64,000 nt of DNA, from the NCBI RefSeq assembly GCF_003119195.2, contig NZ_CP022254.1, positions 1,210,001 to 1,274,000 of the forward strand, in the 5' to 3' direction. Each line of letters opens with the position of its first letter. The stretch's first letter is position 1. The stretch comes from Azospirillum baldaniorum (lineage in GTDB: Bacteria; Pseudomonadota; Alphaproteobacteria; Azospirillales; Azospirillaceae). This document shows positions 59,976-64,000 of the stretch, piece after piece. The notes under the pieces were generated by a model, which did no database searches, had not been told where the DNA came from, and saw nothing but the letters and a program-made list of their open reading frames with translations. Both the position numbers and the translations under genes were made by a program.

Positions 59976-61055
59976 GTGACCGAAGCCCGACTTGTCGAAG
60001 AGCTGCTGGCCTTCATCGCCGCCGGAGAGGCGGACGAGGAGGCGTTCAACCGCATGGCGCTGGCCGTCTTCGCCCACCAGTTCGAGACCAACGCCCCCTA
60101 CCGCCGCTTCGCCACCCAGCGGGCGCGCACCCTGCGCACGGTGAAGAGCTGGCGCGACGTGCCCGCCGTGCCGATCAGCGCCTTCAAGGACCTGACGCTG
60201 AGCGGCCGCCCGCCGGAGGAATGCCCGCACGTCTTCATGACCAGCGGCACCACCAAGGGCGTGCGGGGCAAGAGCCATCACCCGACGCTGGCGGTCTACG
60301 ACCGCTCGATGACCGTCAACTTCCGCCGCCGCTTTATGGGTGAGCATGATCGGCTGCGCATGGGCATCCTGTTCCCGACCGAGCAGGCGATGCCCAACTC
60401 CTCGCTCGCCCATTATCTGGCGCTGGCCAAGAGCGAATTCGGGACGGCGGAGAGCCGGTATTTCGTCTCCGACGCCGGGCTGGACGTGGACGGGGCCATC
60501 GCCGAGCTGTCCCGTGCCGAGGCCACCGGCGAACCCTACGCCCTGCTGGGGGCGAGCTTCAGCGTCGTGCATCTGATGGACGCGCTGGCCGAGCGGGGGC
60601 GGAGCTTCGCCCTGCCGGCGGGCAGCCGCATCCTCGACACCGGCGGCTTCAAGGGCCAGTCGCGCGAGATGGCGGCGGAGGAGTTCTACAGCCGCCTGTC
60701 CGCGACCTTCGGTGTGCCGCGCCGGCTGTGCATCAACATGTACGGCATGACCGAGCTGAGCACCCAGTTCTACGACGACGGCAACGAGGCCTGCCCGTCG
60801 GTGAAGTCCGGCCCGCACTGGATCCGCAGCCGGGTCATCAACCCGCTGACCGGGCAGGAGGTGCCGCGCGGCAGCGTCGGCGTGCTCGTCCATCACGATC
60901 TGGCCCATTTCAACTGCGCGTCGGCCATCCTGACCGAGGATGCGGGGGTGGAGGTGGACGGCGGCTTCCAGCTTCTCGGCCGGGCCGACGGGGCGGACGC
61001 CAAGGGCTGCTCCATGGCGGTCGAGGACTTCCTCAAAGCGGCACGGGCTTCCTGA
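59976..61055 (+). CDS. LuxE-like acyl-adenylating (acyl-protein synthetase) enzyme
   Basis: 359 residues. Related to LuxE and the wider adenylate-forming superfamily: phosphate-binding TSGTTKG (89-95), DTGGFKG (221-227) and YGMTELSTQFY (256-266). Members activate a carboxylate with ATP and pass it to a reductase. GTG start with AAGG ahead; it follows the TPP riboswitch, and its TGA overlaps the luxC-like ATG. There are no luciferase genes, so light production is excluded. Thiamin control suggests the acid is a thiamin fragment or precursor, which is inference. Confidence 0.85.
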   Translation: MTEARLVEELLAFIAAGEADEEAFNRMALAVFAHQFETNAPYRRFATQRARTLRTVKSWRDVPAVPISAFKDLTLSGRPPEECPHVFMTSGTTKGVRGKSHHPTLAVYDRSMTVNFRRRFMGEHDRLRMGILFPTEQAMPNSSLAHYLALAKSEFGTAESRYFVSDAGLDVDGAIAELSRAEATGEPYALLGASFSVVHLMDALAERGRSFALPAGSRILDTGGFKGQSREMAAEEFYSRLSATFGVPRRLCINMYGMTELSTQFYDDGNEACPSVKSGPHWIRSRVINPLTGQEVPRGSVGVLVHHDLAHFNCASAILTEDAGVEVDGGFQLLGRADGADAKGCSMAVEDFLKAARAS

Positions 61056-62503
61056 TGGAGCGCGCCGGGCATTTGCCGGGGCTGTCCGCCGACGCGGTGG
61101 ACTGGCGGACGCTGACCTTCCGGCGCGGCGCCGAGACGCTCGACGTGGCGGTGCCGGTGCTGACCGAGCCACAGGTCGCTGAATTGGCAACGCGGGTGCG
61201 GACGAACGCGCGGACTTACCTGAGACGCCGCACCGTCGCGGAGATCGCCGCCACCATCGACCGCGCCGTCGCCCGGCTGCTCGACCGCGACGACCCGTGG
61301 CGGCGGAAGGCGGAACGGCTGCTGCCGCTGGTCACCGGCTACGACGCCGAGATGGTCCGGCTGGGGCTGACCGGCTATCTGAAGACCTTCCGCGGGCCGG
61401 AGCTGCGGAAATTCATCGCCGAGGATTTCGCCAACCCGGCGGTGCTCGACGATTTCCAGCCGATGCCCAAGGGCGGCTTCGCCCGCGCCTTCGGGCCGGA
61501 ACTGCTGCTGCATGTCTGGGCGGGCAACGTGCCGGGCCTGCCGCTGTGGAGCCTGATCTCCGGCCTGCTGGTGAAGGCCGGCACGGTCGGCAAGCTGCCG
61601 AGCGCCGAGCCGCTGTTCGCCGGCTGGTTCGCGCAAATCCTGGGGGAGATCGACCCGGAGCTGGCCGATTGCATCGCCATCGTCTGGTGGAAGGGCGGCG
61701 ACGAGGCGGCGGAGCGCGCGTGGCTGGGCCGCGCCGACACGGTGGTCGCCTATGGCGGCAACGACGCGCTGGAGGCCATCCGGGCGCGGGTGCCGATCAC
61801 CGCGCGCTTCCTGCCCTACGGCCACAAGATCAGCTTCGGCATGGTCGCCCGCTCCGCGCTCGACGCCGGGAAGGCGGGGGCGGTGGCGCGGCAGGCGGCC
61901 TACGACGTGGCGCGCTACGACCAGCAGGGCTGCTACTCGCCCCAGACCTTTTTCGTGGAGCGCGCCGGGCGGGTGTCGCCGCGGGAGTTCGCCGGCTATC
62001 TGGCGCACGAGCTCGACGCGCTGGGCAGCAAATTCCCGCGCCGTCCCCTGTCGATGAGCGAGGCGGGAAGCGTCGCGTCCTGGCGCAACGCGGAAGAGAC
62101 GAAGGGCTTTGCCGACCCCAGCCGCGCCCTGCTGGGCGATCCGGCGGGAAGCTGGGCCGTCGCCTACACCGACGCGGCGGACGGCCTGAGCCCTTGCGGG
62201 CTGAACCGCACGGTGACGGTGGTGGCGGTGGACCGGCTGGCCGACGCGGTGCCGGGGCTGGCGCCCTACCGCGCCTTCCTCCAGACCGTGGGCATCGCCG
62301 CCGCGCCGGAGGAGCTGTTCGCGCTCGCCGGAGCGCTGGGGGCCGTGGGTGTGACGCGCCTCTGCGCGCTCGGCCGCATGACCGCGCCGGAGGCGGGATG
62401 GCACCATGACGGGCGGTTCAACCTGCTGGACCTCGTCACCATGACCGAGATCGAAGGATCGGCGGAACGGGCGGCGGACACCTTCGCCCCCTACACGGAT
62501 TGA
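61055..62503 (+). CDS. LuxC-like acyl-CoA/acyl-adenylate reductase
   Basis: 482 residues of the LuxC branch of aldehyde dehydrogenases, which reduce activated acids to aldehydes with NADPH. Catalytic Cys293 in DQQGCYSPQTFFVE is intact, as is the nucleotide-binding region around WAGNVPGLPLW (155-165). The ATG at 61055 overlaps the luxE-like stop (TGATG), so both are made together, as in lux operons. Codons for residues 42-47 (VAELAT) form a 16-bp iteron-like motif. Under the TPP riboswitch; the natural acyl substrate is unknown. Confidence 0.87.
   Translation: MERAGHLPGLSADAVDWRTLTFRRGAETLDVAVPVLTEPQVAELATRVRTNARTYLRRRTVAEIAATIDRAVARLLDRDDPWRRKAERLLPLVTGYDAEMVRLGLTGYLKTFRGPELRKFIAEDFANPAVLDDFQPMPKGGFARAFGPELLLHVWAGNVPGLPLWSLISGLLVKAGTVGKLPSAEPLFAGWFAQILGEIDPELADCIAIVWWKGGDEAAERAWLGRADTVVAYGGNDALEAIRARVPITARFLPYGHKISFGMVARSALDAGKAGAVARQAAYDVARYDQQGCYSPQTFFVERAGRVSPREFAGYLAHELDALGSKFPRRPLSMSEAGSVASWRNAEETKGFADPSRALLGDPAGSWAVAYTDAADGLSPCGLNRTVTVVAVDRLADAVPGLAPYRAFLQTVGIAAAPEELFALAGALGAVGVTRLCALGRMTAPEAGWHHDGRFNLLDLVTMTEIEGSAERAADTFAPYTD
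61176..61191 (+). repeat. Dispersed iteron copy inside the luxC-like gene
   Basis: TCGCTGAATTGGCAAC, close to the origin variant ACGCTGAATTGGTAAC (two mismatches) although 54 kb away. Reads GCT GAA TTG GCA AC(G) in frame. Confidence 0.7.
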
Positions 62504-62514
62504 GGCGCCCGGCC

Positions 62515-63285
62515 ATGCCCTTCGTCAGCATCGAACAGGCCGGCTACGGCGTCCCGAGCGGCGGCACCATCCTGGACCGCATCGACTGGGCCATCGGGGA
62601 GGGCGAGTTCCACGCGCTGGTCGGGCGCAGCGGCTGCGGCAAGACGACCCTGCTGAAGCTGGTCGCCGGGCTGCTGGCCCCCTCGACCGGAGCCGTCCGC
62701 ATCCAGGGGCAGCCGGTGCAGGGGCCGGGCGCCCAGGTCGGTTTCGTCTTCCAGGCGCCGACGCTGCTGGAGTGGCGGACGGTGCTCGACAACCTGCTGC
62801 TTCCGGTGTCGCTGACGCGTCGTCCGCAGCCGGCGGACCGCCGCAAGGCGGAGGAGCTGCTGGACCTCGTCGGCCTGACCGGGCTCGAAGGACGCTACCC
62901 CAGCCAACTGTCGGGCGGGCAGCAGAGCCGTGTCGCGCTGGCCCGCGCGCTGGTCACCGAGCCGCCGCTGCTCCTGCTCGACGAGCCCTTCGCCGCGCTC
63001 GACGCCATCACGCGCGAGGAGTTGCAGGACGACCTGCTGAATCTCTGCGCCCGGCACCGCACCACCGTGCTGTTCGTCACCCACGACATCGCGGAGGCGG
63101 TCTATCTGGCCGACCGGGTGGCGGTGATGGAGGGCGGGCACCTGCGCCACGCCCTGCCGGTGCCGCTGGCCCGCCCGCGCGGGCGCGACGTCCGCTACAG
63201 CCCGCGCTTCAACGCCTTGTGCCTGGAGCTGCGCCACGCCATGGACGGCTCTAAGTCCGACGTGGCGCTGGAGCGCGCGTCGTGA
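62515..63285 (+). CDS. ABC transporter ATPase, NitT/TauT (ThiZ-like) type
   Basis: 256 residues. Walker A GRSGCGKT, Q-loop FVFQAPTLLEW, signature LSGGQQSR, Walker B LLLDEPFAALD and H-loop VTHDIAEA are all intact. Sequence class is that of taurine/nitrate/pyrimidine-precursor importers. The ATG at 62515 is chosen over a TTG at 62500. It starts 11 bases after the luxC-like stop and overlaps the permease start by one base. In a TPP-riboswitch operon it is probably ThiZ, the ATPase for hydroxymethylpyrimidine-type precursors. Confidence 0.88.
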   Translation: MPFVSIEQAGYGVPSGGTILDRIDWAIGEGEFHALVGRSGCGKTTLLKLVAGLLAPSTGAVRIQGQPVQGPGAQVGFVFQAPTLLEWRTVLDNLLLPVSLTRRPQPADRRKAEELLDLVGLTGLEGRYPSQLSGGQQSRVALARALVTEPPLLLLDEPFAALDAITREELQDDLLNLCARHRTTVLFVTHDIAEAVYLADRVAVMEGGHLRHALPVPLARPRGRDVRYSPRFNALCLELRHAMDGSKSDVALERAS

Positions 63286-64000
63286 TGGTGCGCCTCGCCT
63301 CCGCCCTGCTGCTCGTCCTGCTGCTGGCGGGGTGGGAGGCCTATTGCCGGGTGGCGGGGGTGTCGGCGCTGGTCGTGCCGCTGCCGTCGGCGGTTCTGCG
63401 CACGCTGTGGGACGGGCTGGCCGGCGGCTATCTGCTGCCGCACCTCTGGGTCACCACGGCGGAGATGGCGATGGGCCTCGCCGCCGGCTGCACCGTCGGC
63501 TTCCTCGCCGGGGTGCTGCTGGCCGAGGTGCCGGTGCTGCGCCGCCTGTTCTACCCCTACATCCTGGCCAGCCAGGTGGTGCCGAAGCTGGCGCTGGGGC
63601 CGCTGTTCATCGTCTGGTTCGGCTTCGGCATGACCTCCACCGTGGTCATCACGGCGCTGATCTGCTTCTTCCCGCTGCTGGAAAACACCATGACCGGCCT
63701 TCAGCAGGTCGATCCCAACAAGCGGGAGCTGTTCCGGATGCTGCGGGCGACGCGCCTGCAGACCCTGCTGCGCCTGAAGATTCCCTCCGGCCTGCCGGTG
63801 ATCCTGGCGGGCTTGCGCGTCGCCGTGGTGCTGGCGCTGGTCGGCGCCGTCGTCGGCGAGTTCATCGGCGGCCGGCAGGGGCTGGGCGCCTCGATCATCG
63901 CGGCGCAGGGGATGATGGATTCGACCATGATGTTCGCCCTGTTCATCGTCATCACGGTGCTGGGCATGATCGTTTATCAGGCCGCCGCCGGGCTTGAGCG
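63285..64000 (+). CDS. ABC transporter permease, ThiX-like (partial, cut by window end)
   Basis: 238 codons are visible and the frame is open at the window edge. NitT/TauT-type permease: N-terminal helix (ASALLLVLLLAGWEAYCRV), then helices from about residue 50, and the conserved cytoplasmic loop LRLKIPSGLPVILAGLRVAVVLALVGAVVGEFIGG. The ATG at 63285 overlaps the ATPase stop (TGATG). Under the TPP riboswitch it probably imports a thiamin precursor. A periplasmic binding protein is not in the window and may follow. Confidence 0.88.
   Translation, partial: MVRLASALLLVLLLAGWEAYCRVAGVSALVVPLPSAVLRTLWDGLAGGYLLPHLWVTTAEMAMGLAAGCTVGFLAGVLLAEVPVLRRLFYPYILASQVVPKLALGPLFIVWFGFGMTSTVVITALICFFPLLENTMTGLQQVDPNKRELFRMLRATRLQTLLRLKIPSGLPVILAGLRVAVVLALVGAVVGEFIGGRQGLGASIIAAQGMMDSTMMFALFIVITVLGMIVYQAAAGLE

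Noticed and set aside
59976..62503. Bioluminescence operon (LuxC and LuxE present)
   Set aside because: No luxA, luxB or luxD genes; the pair is under a TPP riboswitch and joined to an importer, so the light reaction is not supported.

Overview
The base composition (roughly 70% G+C), the gene families and the repeat families point to an alphaproteobacterium of the Azospirillum type (Rhodospirillales). This is inferred from gene content only. A RepA-type plasmid initiator, an iteron and DnaA-box origin and a parAB pair (5.3-9.3 kb) share the molecule with core genes (nadABC, uvrC, guaC, sbcC). The window is therefore probably the origin region of a chromid (secondary chromosome) rather than a dispensable plasmid.

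Layout. 0-5 kb: end of sbcD, sbcC, and a secreted trypsin-like protease with RTX repeats. 5.3-10 kb: repA, a gene-free origin of about 1 kb, parA, parB and mug. 10-12 kb: a YoaK-like membrane protein and a LysR/RidA divergent pair. 12.3-24.4 kb: an assimilatory nitrate regulon. On the minus strand it holds nrtA, nrtB, a fused nrtC/D ATPase and nasT; divergently on the plus strand it holds nirB, nirD, nasA and cobA. Both promoters are near-perfect sigma-54 sites, and both 5' leaders carry paired hexaloop hairpins of the kind bound by ANTAR proteins such as NasT. The nirB leader also has a strong intrinsic terminator. 24-33 kb: mixed genes (NlpC/P60 peptidase, YgiQ radical SAM protein, small acidic proteins, a TPR regulator, a DUF882 protein, two small helix-turn-helix proteins). 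33-43 kb: uvrC, a LacI and a LysR regulator, urate and ureide catabolism (puuD, uraH, uraD, allC-like, M20 peptidase) and guaC. 43-48.5 kb: glf and the nadA-nadB-nadC operon. 49-56.5 kb: a periplasmic formate dehydrogenase operon with its accessory genes. 56.6-64 kb: an M20 deacetylase, a DUF5672-GT17 fusion, then a TPP riboswitch in front of LuxE-like and LuxC-like genes and an ABC transporter cut by the window end.

Three signals go beyond ordinary annotation. First, the 16-bp origin iteron (ACGCTGAATTTGAAAC and variants) is dispersed over the molecule up to 54 kb from the origin. Inside genes read in its own direction it keeps one codon register (GCT GAA NNN GNN AC). Second, a TPP riboswitch controls an acyl-adenylate ligase and acyl reductase pair (LuxE/LuxC type) translationally coupled to a ThiZ/ThiX-like importer, suggesting an uncharacterised thiamin-related salvage route. 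Third, two families of roughly 85-130 bp palindromic intergenic repeats occur eight times; two copies are translated as the N-terminus of NasA and the C-terminus of a DUF3306 protein.

No tRNA, rRNA, CRISPR array, transposase or prophage gene was recognised.
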